Below, piece by piece: positions 50,917 to 59,944 of a DNA stretch of 64,000 bases. The stretch's first letter is position 1. Each line of letters opens with the position of its first letter. A program made the translations under genes and the position numbers. A model generated the notes under the pieces. The model saw only the letters and a program-made list of their open reading frames with translations, was not told the origin of the DNA and made no database searches. Source of the DNA: Gordonia oryzae (lineage in GTDB: Bacteria > Actinomycetota > Actinomycetes > Mycobacteriales > Mycobacteriaceae); contig NZ_RKMH01000003.1 of assembly GCF_003797185.1 (NCBI RefSeq), positions 248,001 through 312,000 on the forward strand. The letters are read 5' to 3'.

Positions 50917-51363
50917 GTGGACCTCATGTCCCTCGGCACTGGCTACGTGCGGGCCTTCGCCGCGGCGCGCGTCGCTCGTCTGGCCACCGCGCGCGCCGAC
51001 GGCACACCGCATTTGGTACCCATAGTCTTCGCGCTCGATGACGAGCGCCTGGTCACCTGCGTCGACCACAAACCCAAACGCTCTCAAGCCCTCAGACGCC
51101 TGGCGAACATCGAGGAGAATCCCCGGGTGTCGGTGCTCGTCGATCACTATTCCGACGAATGGAAAGAGCTTTGGTGGGTGCGGGTGGACGGTCATGCTGT
51201 CATCGTCGACGCCGCCACCGAGCAGGGCACGAAGGCCATCACCGCGTTGGCGAGGAAGTACCCGCAGTATCGCGAGCACCGCCCGCACGGCGCGGTGATC
51301 ATCGTGACCGGTCTGCGCTGGCACCATTGGTCGACGCAGACCGGCGCGGTCAGCCCGCGTTGA
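50917..51363 (+). CDS. TIGR03668 family PPOX-class F420-dependent oxidoreductase
   Basis: A 148-residue split-barrel flavin/deazaflavin-binding protein: YVRAFAAARVARLATARADG, HLVPIVFALDDERLVTCVDH, KPKRSQALRRLANIEENPRV and VDGHAVIVDAA. F420 binders of this group assist in reductions of varied substrates. GTG 50917 is used; ATG 50926 is an alternative. Its last codons overlap the LLM oxidoreductase relic on the other strand (tail to tail), which suggests both were once an F420-related gene pair. Confidence 0.88.
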   Translation: MDLMSLGTGYVRAFAAARVARLATARADGTPHLVPIVFALDDERLVTCVDHKPKRSQALRRLANIEENPRVSVLVDHYSDEWKELWWVRVDGHAVIVDAATEQGTKAITALARKYPQYREHRPHGAVIIVTGLRWHHWSTQTGAVSPR

Positions 51364-51680
51364 CCCTGGGCAGGATTTCTTCGGTCAGTCGCTTCAGATC
51401 GTCCACCGTCTTCGACGTCGGGACATCCCGAAACGGCGGCCACAACAGCGGCATCGTCATGCCGGCGTCCCGGTACCGCTTGAGGATGTCCTCGATCTGC
51501 TGAGCGGTTCCGGCAAGCAGATTGGACGCTTTACCCGCCGGCGTCTGATCGGTCGGCTCGTCGGTGATCGTCCCCGAAGCAGCGGATCCTCGTCGTCGAT
51601 GACGACGACGGCATTCGCACCGCGATCACCCGCGCAGAAGCCGTACCGCTCGCTGGATCGTCCACGTTTCGAGACTAGAC
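51350..51680 (-). pseudogene. LLM-class (luciferase-like) F420-dependent oxidoreductase C-terminal remnant
   Basis: On the minus strand, DEPTDQTPAGKASNLLAGTA, then QIEDILKRYRDAGMTMPLLW, PPFRDVP and KTVDDLKRLTEEILPRV run to a stop at 51350. This is the last helix-strand-helix of LLM-class oxidoreductases. Upstream (about 51680-51580), in a shifted frame, GANAVVVIDDEDPLLRG continues the match before losing similarity. The TIM-barrel body is gone. Confidence 0.7.
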
Positions 51681-52149
51681 AGCCGGGACCGGCCTGTGCG
51701 GTGAGAACGGGAGAGCAGTCGAACGGCAACCAGCAGCATCCGGGGCACCGACACCCGCGCCGGTTCGGCGCGAGCGGGAATACCGCGTGCCTCATCCGTC
51801 GTTGATGGCATCGACGGTCCCAGAGTCTGCCCCGGGCCCCACCCCATTTGCCGCTTCGAGCGGCCGCTTGCCGAGAGGCGCATTGTCTGGGGCCGTCGCT
51901 CTCACAGAGACAGTGCCCGGACCACCGACCAGCGGTCCGGGCACTGTGGAGATCCTCCATGAATTCCTCGAGGGCCGAGCCCGGATGCGTAAGCTGTCAC
52001 AGCGGACGGCCCTTCTTCACGTCGCGGCGTCAGTTAAGGTGTGTCTCCCAATTCTTCTGCGAGGGACTGGCGCGAACGATTGCGTTCTGGCAAGGCGGAG
52101 GAGGAAGCGATAGCGGCAGCTATCGTGACCGACGACACCGCGGCCAGGG
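51681..52149. other. Intergenic region with a strong hairpin
   Basis: No recognisable gene. It contains a perfect 14-bp inverted repeat (ACAGTGCCCGGACC at 51910-51923, GGTCCGGGCACTGT at 51934-51947), probably a terminator left from a vanished neighbour. Confidence 0.45.
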
Positions 52150-52385
52150 CGCAATCGGGCCGCCAAGACCCGCAAAGGGAATTGGGGGACACACCCTAGT
52201 ATCCGGTCGATGTAATGGTCCGCGCGGTTGGCTGTCACGTGCGGACGGTCCTGGAGATCGGCGTGAAAGTTTTTCGATGCTCACCGACAACGCGCATTGA
52301 CCGCGCAGGACGGCGCGGCACTGGGCGATCTGATGCGCGCGCTGGCCACCCATCTCGACGACTTGGAAGGCGAGACGCCCCCATG
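52150..52385 (+). pseudogene. MarR family regulator C-terminal remnant
   Basis: One frame reads NGPRGWLSRADGPGDRRESF with SMLTDN (about 52210-52295), like the MarR wing and the start of the next helix (GLVERRxDPxDRRAVLxxLTD). After a shift, ALTAQDGAALGDLMRALATH, LDDLEGE runs to a TGA that overlaps the pirin ATG. The C-terminal helix and the ATGA coupling survive, but the DNA-binding part and frame are lost. Confidence 0.55.
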
Positions 52386-53120
52386 ACCACCTCCGATCCC
52401 ATTCGGGTGATCCGTTCCGACGACCGCCACCGGTGGGACAACGAGTGGCTCACCTCGCTCCAGTCCTTCCCCGTCACCGGCAATTTCGACCTCGCCGGCA
52501 ACGCGCACGGCATCCTGCTGGTCAACAACGACGACACCGTCGACCCTGCCGAGGGCTTCGACACCCACGAACACACCGACGTCGAAATCATCACCTGGGT
52601 CGTCGACGGCGCTCTGCACCATCGGGATTCGCGCGGCAACTCCGGAATCCTCACGCCGGGCGTCGTGCAGCGGATGACCGCAGGCACCGGCATCACCCAC
52701 TCCGAACGCAATGCCGCCACCCGCACCGAGCGCACCCGGTTGCGGGTCGTGCAGATGTGGGTCGCGACCGAATATGCCGGTCACGAACCTGAATACGCTG
52801 AAACCGACGTCACTTCCGCACTGTCGACCGGTGAACTCGTGCCGATTGTGTCGGGACTCGACCGCGATCGTCACAGCTGCGCACTATCCTTGCCGAATCC
52901 GTTTGCCGCACTGCACGCTGCGCGAATGACCGCGGGCACCTCGGCGGTGCTCCCGGGCGCCCGATTCGGTCACCTGTATGTCGTGCGCGGATCGGTAGCA
53001 GTCGACGGCACTCGTCTCACCGATGGGGATGCCGCACGCCTGACCGATGCGGGCGATGTCTCGGTCACTGCGATCCACGACGCAGAGATTCTCTACTGGG
53101 AGATGCACGCCGGATTCTGA
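52383..53120 (+). CDS. Pirin family protein
   Basis: A 245-residue bicupin. The N-terminal cupin has the metal motif GFDTHEHTDVEIITWVVDGA (two His and Glu) and ITHSERNA (third His). The second cupin is degenerate (GARFGHLYVVRGSV). Pirins act as quercetin dioxygenase-like enzymes or redox-sensitive cofactors; the role here is unknown. ATG 52383 overlaps the stop of the MarR relic, showing the gene was once the second gene of a MarR-pirin operon. It now needs another promoter. Confidence 0.9.
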   Translation: MTTSDPIRVIRSDDRHRWDNEWLTSLQSFPVTGNFDLAGNAHGILLVNNDDTVDPAEGFDTHEHTDVEIITWVVDGALHHRDSRGNSGILTPGVVQRMTAGTGITHSERNAATRTERTRLRVVQMWVATEYAGHEPEYAETDVTSALSTGELVPIVSGLDRDRHSCALSLPNPFAALHAARMTAGTSAVLPGARFGHLYVVRGSVAVDGTRLTDGDAARLTDAGDVSVTAIHDAEILYWEMHAGF

Positions 53121-53180
53121 CTCATTGCCGATCCCGCGGCTCGGTGACCAGCGCCGGGCATCGCCACCGCCTCCATTCCC

Positions 53181-53201
53181 CGGATCACCGTCACTGATCC
53201 G
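53181..53201 (+). terminator. Possible terminator after pirin
   Basis: CGGATCA and TGATCCG (7 bp, seven-base loop) lie 60 bases after the pirin stop and just before the IS3 remnant. Confidence 0.35.
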
Positions 53202-53236
53202 TCCCGGGGTTTCCGGAGGGCGCCCCTTGAGAGAGG

Positions 53237-53608
53237 ATGAAACCTATGGCAGCAGGATCGAAGCGGTGCTCGGCTGAGTTGAAGCGAGACGCCGTGGACA
53301 TGGTGGCCCAGTTGGTGGCCCAAGGGTCGGCGGAGTGGCCGGCGATGCGGAAGGTGGCCACGGAGATGACGGTGAACGTGGTGACCGATGCGATCACCAA
53401 TGCGATCGACAACAGAACATGTTGCGGGGTAGTCGATTTGAGTAAACGGGTCCATCATAGCGACGCCGGATCGCAGTATACTGCCATCGTGTTCGGGCAG
53501 CGATTGGCCGAGGACCCGATCGCGGCCTCTATCGGCACCGTCGCGGCCAGTTTCGACAATGCCCTGGCCGAATCGGTGAACTCGGACGACAAGAACGAAC
53601 TGGTCTAG
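53237..53608 (+). pseudogene. IS3 family transposase remnant (in-frame OrfA-OrfB deletion fusion)
   Basis: An open frame of 123 residues. The N-terminus (GSKRCSAELKRDAVDMVAQL) is the start of an IS3 OrfA HTH protein. After about residue 60 it continues as VHHSDAGSQYTAIVFGQRLA, then GTVAASFDNALAESVNSDDK, which is the end of OrfB (the last two catalytic residues of DDE, Asp in HSDAGSQY and Glu in ALAESVN). The first catalytic Asp and the centre are deleted, so it is not an active transposase. The usual full length over both frames is about 400 residues. Terminal inverted repeats were not found. Confidence 0.8.
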
Positions 53609-53641
53609 CTGAGCCTGGCTGAGGACCACCGCTACCCACTA

Positions 53642-53686
53642 GCCACACACTGTCGACCCCGGGATCAGGGATCGGCAGTGTGTGGC
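53642..53686 (-). terminator. Terminator of the porin genes
   Basis: GCCACACACTG (53642-53652) pairs with CAGTGTGTGGC (53676-53686) around a 23-base loop that itself can pair partly. It lies 36 bases beyond the stop of the second MspA gene (minus strand). Confidence 0.6.
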
Positions 53687-53721
53687 ATCGTCAGTTCAGT
53701 GTCGGTCCTGTGAGAGGGAGA

Positions 53722-54393
53722 TCAACCGAGGCTGAACGGCTTTCCATAGAACGTCGAGATCTGCTCGGCGTTGCTGGTGACGACCGTGACCTTTGCGTAG
53801 GAGCGCGCCTGCGCGTAGCCGCCGCAGCCGTTGATCTGAATCGTCTCATTCACATAGCTCAGTTTGGCCGAGTCAACGCCCTTGAAACTGACGCTCGAAC
53901 TGTGCTTGTCGTTACCGAAGTCGTCGGCACTTTCCACGTCGTTGACGTACACATTGGCAGCCTGCCCCGGACCGATCGTGAGCTGACCACCACCCCCGAC
54001 ACCGGTGGACGAGGCCGCACCACTGGTCGTGCTGACCGTGTCGGAGCCGTTGCCCGAACCGGTCACTCCGGAGATGTTGATTTGGCACCCCACGATGTAT
54101 CCGGCCTGCACCTTGATCTTCTTCGCCTTGGCGCTGGTGTGCACGGCGTAGCTCGCCGAGACCCAAGCGTTGCGATGCAGCGGAGTCCCCCCGAGCGACG
54201 GATTGATATTGGCGGTTTCCCCGGTACGGGTGACCGTGACGACGGTTCCGTCACCGAGCCGTTGCGTGTCGGTTTGCGACGGCAGAGCTACGTGCACGTC
54301 GGCGGCGGCCACGCCGGCCGCCGACAACAACGCAGCGGCACCGATCGCCACGGGCGCGCTCTTTACGATGAGTCGCTGGACGCTGATGGTCAT
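53722..54393 (-). CDS. MspA family porin (second copy)
   Basis: A 223-residue outer-membrane porin: signal peptide (SAPVAIGAAALLSAAGVAAA), then a mature domain starting DVHVALPSQTDTQRLGDGTV. The pattern includes NAWVSASYAV, GYIVGCQINISG, and the C-terminal INGCGGYAQARSYAKV and FYGKPFSLG typical of MspA-like octameric pores. The Ala-Asp at the mature start and paired Cys (GCQ, GCGG) are shared with the first copy. It probably allows diffusion of small hydrophilic solutes across the mycomembrane. It lies 64 bp after the other porin gene. Confidence 0.92.
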   Translation of the reverse strand: MTISVQRLIVKSAPVAIGAAALLSAAGVAAADVHVALPSQTDTQRLGDGTVVTVTRTGETANINPSLGGTPLHRNAWVSASYAVHTSAKAKKIKVQAGYIVGCQINISGVTGSGNGSDTVSTTSGAASSTGVGGGGQLTIGPGQAANVYVNDVESADDFGNDKHSSSVSFKGVDSAKLSYVNETIQINGCGGYAQARSYAKVTVVTSNAEQISTFYGKPFSLG

Positions 54394-54457
54394 GAGTCTT
54401 CCCCTTGGAAGTGGTGAGGCGTCGGTGACACCGACGCGAGGATGTCGAGAACGTTCA

Positions 54458-55141
54458 TCAGCCGATCGAGAACGGCGCGCCGTAGAGGTTGATCTTGCGG
54501 TGGTTGTTTCCGGTCGTCTCCACCGTCACGAACGAGCGGGCCTGGGCGTATCCGCCGCAGTTCTGCACCTGCAACTGCGCACGGTCGTAGTCGAAGTAGT
54601 AGGTACCCGACTTCTCGATGTCCTTGTAGTCGAGCTGATAGAACACGACCTGTCCGGGCGAGACGGGGATGCTCGCGGTTCCGGTACCTCCCAAGGTGTT
54701 CTTGACCACGTCGAGGCTGCCCGACAGGCCGAGTGTGGCGTTGCTGATGTTGACCTGGCAACCGACGATGTAGCCGACAGACAACGTCGCAGCGGCTCCG
54801 TCGGTGGCGGTTCCATTGGAGCCGGGCATGGCCGACTCACCGGCCGGGCCGTTGTTGGGCCCGGCTGCCGACGGCTTCAGCCCGTCGGCCTTCAGGACGA
54901 TGTTCGCGCTGACCCAGGCAGTTCGACCCAGCCCGTTATCGGCGAGCGATGGTGAGATCTGCGCGGTCTCGTGTGTACGAGTCAATGTCAAACCGTCGCC
55001 CGCAGCGGTGCCGTTGGGCAGTCGGACGAATGCATCGGCGTGGGCAGGCGCTGCGAGCGCAAGTGCCACACCGAGCGCCGCGGCGCCAGCGACCGCCGCC
55101 CGTGCGGCAATCGGACGCAGCCGTGACGTAGAGGTGCTCAT
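54458..55141 (-). CDS. MspA family porin (first copy)
   Basis: A 227-residue porin with signal peptide (AVAGAAALGVALALAAPAHA) and mature start DAFVRLPNGTAAGDGLTLTR. Shared motifs are TAWVSANIVL, GYIVGCQVNISN, QNCGGYAQARSFVTVE and the terminal LYGAPFSIG. It includes a longer Ala/Gly-rich loop (SAAGPNNGPAGESAMPGSNG) absent from the partner. The two paralogues are in tandem and could form mixed or alternative pores. A GAGGGGA site precedes the ATG, and a conspicuous palindrome lies 55-72 bp upstream. Confidence 0.92.
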   Translation of the reverse strand: MSTSTSRLRPIAARAAVAGAAALGVALALAAPAHADAFVRLPNGTAAGDGLTLTRTHETAQISPSLADNGLGRTAWVSANIVLKADGLKPSAAGPNNGPAGESAMPGSNGTATDGAAATLSVGYIVGCQVNISNATLGLSGSLDVVKNTLGGTGTASIPVSPGQVVFYQLDYKDIEKSGTYYFDYDRAQLQVQNCGGYAQARSFVTVETTGNNHRKINLYGAPFSIG

Positions 55142-55189
55142 TATTTCCCCTCGGAGATGATGTACCGGCCGCAGGTATCGGCGACCAAA

Positions 55190-55220
55190 CGAAAACTATA
55201 GGTCCCACCTATACGAAAAC
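55190..55220. promoter_or_regulatory. Palindrome flanked by CGAAAAC direct repeats upstream of the porins
   Basis: TATAGGT-CCC-ACCTATA (55197-55213) is a perfect 7+3+7 palindrome, flanked on both sides by CGAAAAC (55190-55196 and 55214-55220). It coincides with the probable porin promoter (TATAGT on the minus strand), so it is a candidate operator. Confidence 0.6.
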
Positions 55221-55404
55221 GTGACTCTCAGGTGGACAATCGGAGTCAAAAAATCTTCGAGAGGGAAAACTTGCAAGTCGCCGAACGGTGATACGCGACA
55301 GAAGAGTGCCGAATTGTCCGTGTTTTCCGATCGGCATGATCCAAGCGTGGCGGTCCGCGAGGGTCTGCACACACACGCAGCCGTAGTGCCACTACAGTCA
55401 TCGG
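55221..55404 (+). promoter_or_regulatory. Promoter region of the APC permease (leaderless)
   Basis: TACAGT (55393-55398) precedes ATG 55405 by six bases, so the permease transcript probably starts at its ATG. The rest of this divergent region is rather A-rich and has no gene. Confidence 0.5.
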
Positions 55405-57351
55405 ATGCCCCTACTCGCGCTTCCTCCGACGATGCGACGATGGTTTCTCTCCGACATCTCCCCCGAGCCCGCCGGACTCATGGGTCCATATCGACGCACC
55501 AGCACCGAAACCGAGACCCACTCGTGGTGGAAGGTCATGTGCCTGACCGGCGTCGACTACTTTTCGTCACTGGGGTATCAACCGGGTATCGCTGCACTCG
55601 CCGCGGGCACGATCGCCCCGCTCGCCACGGTGGTGCTCGTAGCTCTCACCCTCTTCGGCGCGCTACCGGTGTATCGCTACATCGCCCAGCGCTCGCCTAA
55701 GGGGTCGGGATCGATCGCGATGCTCGAGCGCCTGCTCCCGTGGTGGGGAGGCAAGGTGTTCGTACTCGTGTTACTGGGCTTCGCAGCCACCGATTTCTTG
55801 ATCACGATGACACTCTCTGCCGCCGATGCCTCAGCGCACTTCATCGAAAACCCTTTTGTTCCACATGCTTTCAATGGCCACAATATCGCCATTACTTTGG
55901 TCTTCCTGGCCTTTCTCGCGGCAATATTTCTGCGCGGCTTCACCGAGGCGATCACCGTTGCCGTGGGGCTCGTCGCGATCTACCTGACACTCAACGCGGT
56001 CGTCATCGCCCACGGACTGTGGCGGATCGCAACCTCGCCCCACGTGATCGTCGACTGGAGTCGCGCCATGACCGCCGAGCACGGCAACCCGTGGATGATG
56101 ATCGCGGTCGCGCTGCTGGTGTTCCCCAAACTCGCCCTCGGTTTGTCCGGATTCGAGACCGGGGTCGCGGTGATGCCCCAGATAGACGGTTCGCCCGACG
56201 ATCCACCCGATCGCCCGACGACCCGAATCGCCGGGGCCCGCAAACTTCTCACCACCGCGGCCGTGACCATGAGTATCCTGCTGATCACCAGCAGCCTCGT
56301 GTGTACCATCCTGATACCTGAGAAGGCATTCGACGTGGGCGGTCCGGCCAACGGCCGCGCGCTGGCCTTTCTTGCCCACACCGACCTCGGCAACGCCTTC
56401 GGCACGGTCTACGACATCAGTACGATCCTCATCCTGTGGTTCGCGGGCGCCTCGGCGATGGCCGGTTTGCTCAACCTCGTACCGCGCTACCTCCCGCGCT
56501 ACGGGATGGCCCCGGACTGGGCCCGCGCCACCCGGCCGCTGGTCGTCGTGTTCATCCTGATCGCTGCCGGAGTCACGATCTACTTCGACGCCTCGGTGGA
56601 CAAACAGGGCTCGGCGTATGCCACCGGCGTGCTCGTGCTGATGACCTCTGCCGCGGTCGCGGTGATGCTCTCGGTCCGCAAACATCGCCGACACGTCGCC
56701 ACCATCTGTTTCGGCGGTATCGCCCTGGTGTTCTGCTACACCACCGTCACCAATGTCATCGAACGCCCCGAGGGTGTGCAGGTCGCCGCCTTCTTCATTG
56801 CCGCGATCCTCATCCTGTCGTTCGCATCCCGGATCAGTCGCTCATTCGAGCTGCGCAGCGGGGAGATCACATTCGACGAGACTGCTCAGCAAATCATTGA
56901 CGGTGCAGCACTGGCCGGCGAGATCCACATCGTCACCCACGACCCCGACGATCGCTCCCTGGTCGAATATCGCGAAAAGGAACTCCAGCAACGCGCCGAG
57001 AGCCACATCCCCGACGCCGATCAGATCGTGTTCCTGGAAGTCAATGTCACCGATTCGTCGGACTTCGTCACCGATCTGGAAATCCACGGTCGCTATCACG
57101 AGGGCGGATTCCGCATCCTGTGGGTGAGCTCGGCGGCGGTACCGAACACGATTGCGTCCACCCTCTTCGCTATCCGTGACTGGACCGACCTCGTACCCAA
57201 CGTCTACTTCGAATGGAGCGAGGACAATCCGATTGTCAATATCCTGCGCTTCCTGTTCATCGGGCAGGGTGAGGTGGCGGCGGTGACCCGCGAGGTGGTG
57301 CGCCGCGCCGAACCCGATGCCGCACGCAGGCCTGCGATTCACGTCGGCTGA
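55405..57351 (+). CDS. APC family amino acid permease with C-terminal cytosolic domain
   Basis: A 648-residue transporter. An N-terminal cytosolic stretch with GLMGPYRR and [20 protein letters not shown] begins TM1 (the unwound G-Y-Q-P-G site). About 12 helices follow, then a soluble C-terminal domain of about 160 residues ([40 protein letters not shown]). Such APC proteins carry amino acids or, in KimA/KUP-like relatives, potassium. The substrate is not decidable here. It is divergent from the porins. Confidence 0.88.
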   Translation: MPLLALPPTMRRWFLSDISPEPAGLMGPYRRTSTETETHSWWKVMCLTGVDYFSSLGYQPGIAALAAGTIAPLATVVLVALTLFGALPVYRYIAQRSPKGSGSIAMLERLLPWWGGKVFVLVLLGFAATDFLITMTLSAADASAHFIENPFVPHAFNGHNIAITLVFLAFLAAIFLRGFTEAITVAVGLVAIYLTLNAVVIAHGLWRIATSPHVIVDWSRAMTAEHGNPWMMIAVALLVFPKLALGLSGFETGVAVMPQIDGSPDDPPDRPTTRIAGARKLLTTAAVTMSILLITSSLVCTILIPEKAFDVGGPANGRALAFLAHTDLGNAFGTVYDISTILILWFAGASAMAGLLNLVPRYLPRYGMAPDWARATRPLVVVFILIAAGVTIYFDASVDKQGSAYATGVLVLMTSAAVAVMLSVRKHRRHVATICFGGIALVFCYTTVTNVIERPEGVQVAAFFIAAILILSFASRISRSFELRSGEITFDETAQQIIDGAALAGEIHIVTHDPDDRSLVEYREKELQQRAESHIPDADQIVFLEVNVTDSSDFVTDLEIHGRYHEGGFRILWVSSAAVPNTIASTLFAIRDWTDLVPNVYFEWSEDNPIVNILRFLFIGQGEVAAVTREVVRRAEPDAARRPAIHVG

Positions 57352-57447
57352 CGCACCACACCGTCGCGTGGATATCGCGGCAATCCGTGACGCGCGGCGC
57401 ACCGAACGCCTGATGTCTGTCCACCACTGACATCGAGGAGAAACACC

Positions 57448-57867
57448 ATGCGTTCACCAGCCCGCCTCGCACTCGGGTTCGCCATCGCCACCGCGGGAGC
57501 CGGCGCGATCGCCTTCGCGGCCGCACCGCACGCCGCGGCCGCTCCGATGGTCTGTCCGGCCCTGCCGGGCCAGACCGCCTCCAGCGAGAGCTGTTCGGCC
57601 AGTGCGTCGAACACCGGTCTGAGCCTGGCGATCACCGCCGATGGCGGCCGCGCCAGTTCTACCGCCACCAACTACGCCGGACCCGCGGCGATCGCCATCG
57701 GTCCCAACGCCTCGGTCACCATGACCGGCGTACGACCCGGCCTGGCTATCGGCATCGCCGGACCCGGCGCTTCGGTGACCGTCGACGGCGTGCACGGACC
57801 CACCTGCACCGGAACCGGAATGGCCTTCGCCGGCGACTTCCAGACACTGCAGGGGTGCTGGCGTTAG
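57448..57867 (+). CDS. Secreted protein with beta-repeat-like sequence (unknown function)
   Basis: A 139-residue exported protein: signal peptide (LGFAIATAGAGAIAFAAAPH, cleavage after AAA-AP), then CPALPGQTASSESCSASAS. A run of short similar segments follows (AIAIGPNASVTMTGV, AIGIAGPGASVTVDGV), like turns of a small beta-solenoid, ending in CTGTG and LQGCWR. Four Cys suggest two disulfides. It resembles DUF6764-type mycobacterial secreted proteins, though I am unsure of the family number. GAGGAG precedes the ATG. Confidence 0.72.
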   Translation: MRSPARLALGFAIATAGAGAIAFAAAPHAAAAPMVCPALPGQTASSESCSASASNTGLSLAITADGGRASSTATNYAGPAAIAIGPNASVTMTGVRPGLAIGIAGPGASVTVDGVHGPTCTGTGMAFAGDFQTLQGCWR

Positions 57868-58194
57868 TCGGCCACCCTGCGCGAGCCTCGAGACGCGAAT
57901 ACCACTTCCGCCGGATCGTGCCGAAGACCCAGGCGTTTGTGGGATCTTTGACCCGATCCGGCGGGAACTGTATTCCTGACCGGCAGGACCCAGCCCTGTC
58001 GTGCGGTGGTCTCGGGACACGACATGCTCGCTACACTCGACCGGCATTGCTCGACCCTCGACCGGGGGCGGCGACCATCGAGGATTACCCGTGGTTCGTC
58101 GGACGGGTGGCGACACGACACATGACAGACGTCATGGACTATCGATGACATCTGCTCTGGCGGCGGGCGGAGCGTCGAGGGCATCGTGAGATGC
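57868..58194 (+). other. Upstream region of the second ABC operon
   Basis: About 325 bp without a convincing gene. It contains the palindrome CATGAC-AGAC-GTCATG (58121-58136) about 60 bp before the ATPase start and is otherwise unremarkable. Confidence 0.5.
58121..58136. promoter_or_regulatory. Palindrome upstream of the ABC/two-component operon
   Basis: CATGAC-AGAC-GTCATG is a perfect 6+4+6 repeat. The operon ends with a NarL-type response regulator, whose class binds such spaced palindromes, so autoregulation is plausible. Confidence 0.45.
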
Positions 58195-59097
58195 ATGAAC
58201 ACACCAGCAATCCGCACGAGAGATCTTCGCAAGACGTTCCGGGGCGGGGATGGCGGTCGGGTCACCGCCGTCGACGGCCTCGATCTGACCGTTGCACCGG
58301 GAGAGGTCGTCGCCTTCCTCGGCCCCAACGGAGCGGGTAAGACCACGACGATCGACATGATCCTCGGCCTGACCCAACCGGATTCGGGCTCTGTCGAGGT
58401 GTACGGGCAGGGCGCACGGTCTGCGGCTCGCGGCGGACGTATCGCCGCGGTGCTCCAGAACGGTGGTCTGCTACCCGATTTCACTGTCGAAGAGACCGTC
58501 CGCATTATCGCCTCGTTGCACGGCCGAGGCGCCGATTCCGAGTCGGCGATGGCCCGTGCCGACATCGCGCATCTGGCCGGACGCAAGGTGTCCCGCTGTT
58601 CCGGCGGTGAACAGCAACGACTCAAGTTCGCGCTGGCGACCCTGCCCGACCCCGACCTCATCGTGCTCGACGAACCGACCGCGGGCATGGATGTGGAATC
58701 CCGCCGGAACTTCTGGTCCGCCATGCGATCCGATGCCCGACGCGGACGCACCGTCGTGTTCGCCACCCACTATCTCGACGAGGCCGACGACTTCGCCGAC
58801 CGCATCATCATGATCGCGCGTGGCCAGATCGTCGCCGACGGCTCCACCTCGGAGATCCGCGCGATGGCCAGCCGGCGTGTCGTCTCGGCGATCATGGACG
58901 AATCCGAACTCGCCGCCGTCGCGCGCGTCATCGCCGACCTCGAGGTCGTCGAACGCCGCGGTGGCCGAATCTATCTGTCCGCCACGGATTCCGATGCACT
59001 TGCCCGCGCCCTGCTGACGGGCACGAACGCCCGCCAGGTCGAGATCGCCACGCACAACCTCGAAGATGCGTTCCTCGCCCTCACCTCAGCTGCCTGA
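58195..59097 (+). CDS. ABC transporter ATP-binding protein
   Basis: A 300-residue ATPase: Walker A GPNGAGKTTTIDMIL, Q-loop RIAAVLQNGGLLPDFTVEE, signature CSGGEQQRLKFALATL, Walker B DLIVLDEPTAGMD, and H-loop FATHYLDEADDFAD. A short C-terminal extension ends HNLEDAFLALTSAA. It is the motor of an ABC-2 exporter with the next gene. ATG 58195 is preferred; GTG 58186 is possible. The gene order ATPase-permease-kinase-regulator is characteristic of antibiotic or peptide-responsive exporters (YxjF/DesKR-linked types). Confidence 0.92.
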   Translation: MNTPAIRTRDLRKTFRGGDGGRVTAVDGLDLTVAPGEVVAFLGPNGAGKTTTIDMILGLTQPDSGSVEVYGQGARSAARGGRIAAVLQNGGLLPDFTVEETVRIIASLHGRGADSESAMARADIAHLAGRKVSRCSGGEQQRLKFALATLPDPDLIVLDEPTAGMDVESRRNFWSAMRSDARRGRTVVFATHYLDEADDFADRIIMIARGQIVADGSTSEIRAMASRRVVSAIMDESELAAVARVIADLEVVERRGGRIYLSATDSDALARALLTGTNARQVEIATHNLEDAFLALTSAA

Positions 59098-59128
59098 CTG
59101 CACCACCCTTCGACAGAAAGTCGCCGCC

Positions 59129-59944
59129 ATGACCACCGCCTCGCCCTCGTCCGCCGCACCTCGATCGGCGTCACACGACACCACACTCCGCGGATTCCTT
59201 CCCGCGCCCCTGTACATGCGCACCGACATCCGCCGCGTCCTGCGCAATCGGCGTGCCCTCGTTTTCACCGTCGCCATGCCCGGCCTGCTGTATCTCGTAT
59301 TCGGTGCCACCCAGAAGTCCTCTGACACAGTCGGTTCGGGTAATGTTGCGTTCTACGTCCTGATCGGCATGGCCGTCTACGGCGCTGTACTCGCGGCCGC
59401 CTCCAATGCTGCGTCGGTGGCACTCGAACAGCAGGCCGGCTGGACGCGCACCCTGATGATGACGCCGCTGCAACCCACCGGATACGTGGCCACCAAGGTG
59501 TGCGTCGCGTTGGCGATGGGTGCGCTGCCGATCCTGGTGCTCACCGTCGCCGGGATCGCCACCGGCGCCCACGCCCCGGTCGGGGTGTGGATCGCCTGCC
59601 TGCTGCTCGGATGGATCGGCGCTTCGGTGTTCGCCGCTTTCGGTCTGGCCGTGGGCAGCATCATGAAATCCGACGGGGCAATGCAGGTGATGGGCGGCGT
59701 GTTGGCGCTGTTGGCCTTCGCCGGCAACGTGTTCGTCCCCCTCAAGGGCGTTATGCTGACCATCGCGCAGTTCACACCGATGTTCGGGGTCGTCACGCTC
59801 GCGCGCTATCCGCTCGATCACGGTGTCACCGTGTACGGCACCCACATCTCGCTCTGGGTAACCGTTGCCAATGTGATCATCTGGGCGGTGATCTTCGCCT
59901 CGACCGCCTCGTTCTTCTACAGTCGCAGTACGGCACGGCAGTGA
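59129..59944 (+). CDS. ABC-2 type transporter permease
   Basis: A 271-residue protein with six hydrophobic segments: VFTVAMPGLLYLVFGATQ, FYVLIGMAVYGAVLAAASNA, EQQAGWTRTLMMTPLQPTGY (coupling loop), and GNVFVPLKGVMLTIAQFTP before the last helix. It partners the ATPase 31 bp upstream. Its stop overlaps a GTG that starts the histidine kinase frame (GTGA), pointing to one operon. Confidence 0.9.
   Translation: MTTASPSSAAPRSASHDTTLRGFLPAPLYMRTDIRRVLRNRRALVFTVAMPGLLYLVFGATQKSSDTVGSGNVAFYVLIGMAVYGAVLAAASNAASVALEQQAGWTRTLMMTPLQPTGYVATKVCVALAMGALPILVLTVAGIATGAHAPVGVWIACLLLGWIGASVFAAFGLAVGSIMKSDGAMQVMGGVLALLAFAGNVFVPLKGVMLTIAQFTPMFGVVTLARYPLDHGVTVYGTHISLWVTVANVIIWAVIFASTASFFYSRSTARQ

Noticed and set aside
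49657-51327. Long minus-strand frame of 556 codons
   Set aside because: It runs antisense through two well-supported genes and overlaps the WYL regulator in another frame; typical high-GC shadow.
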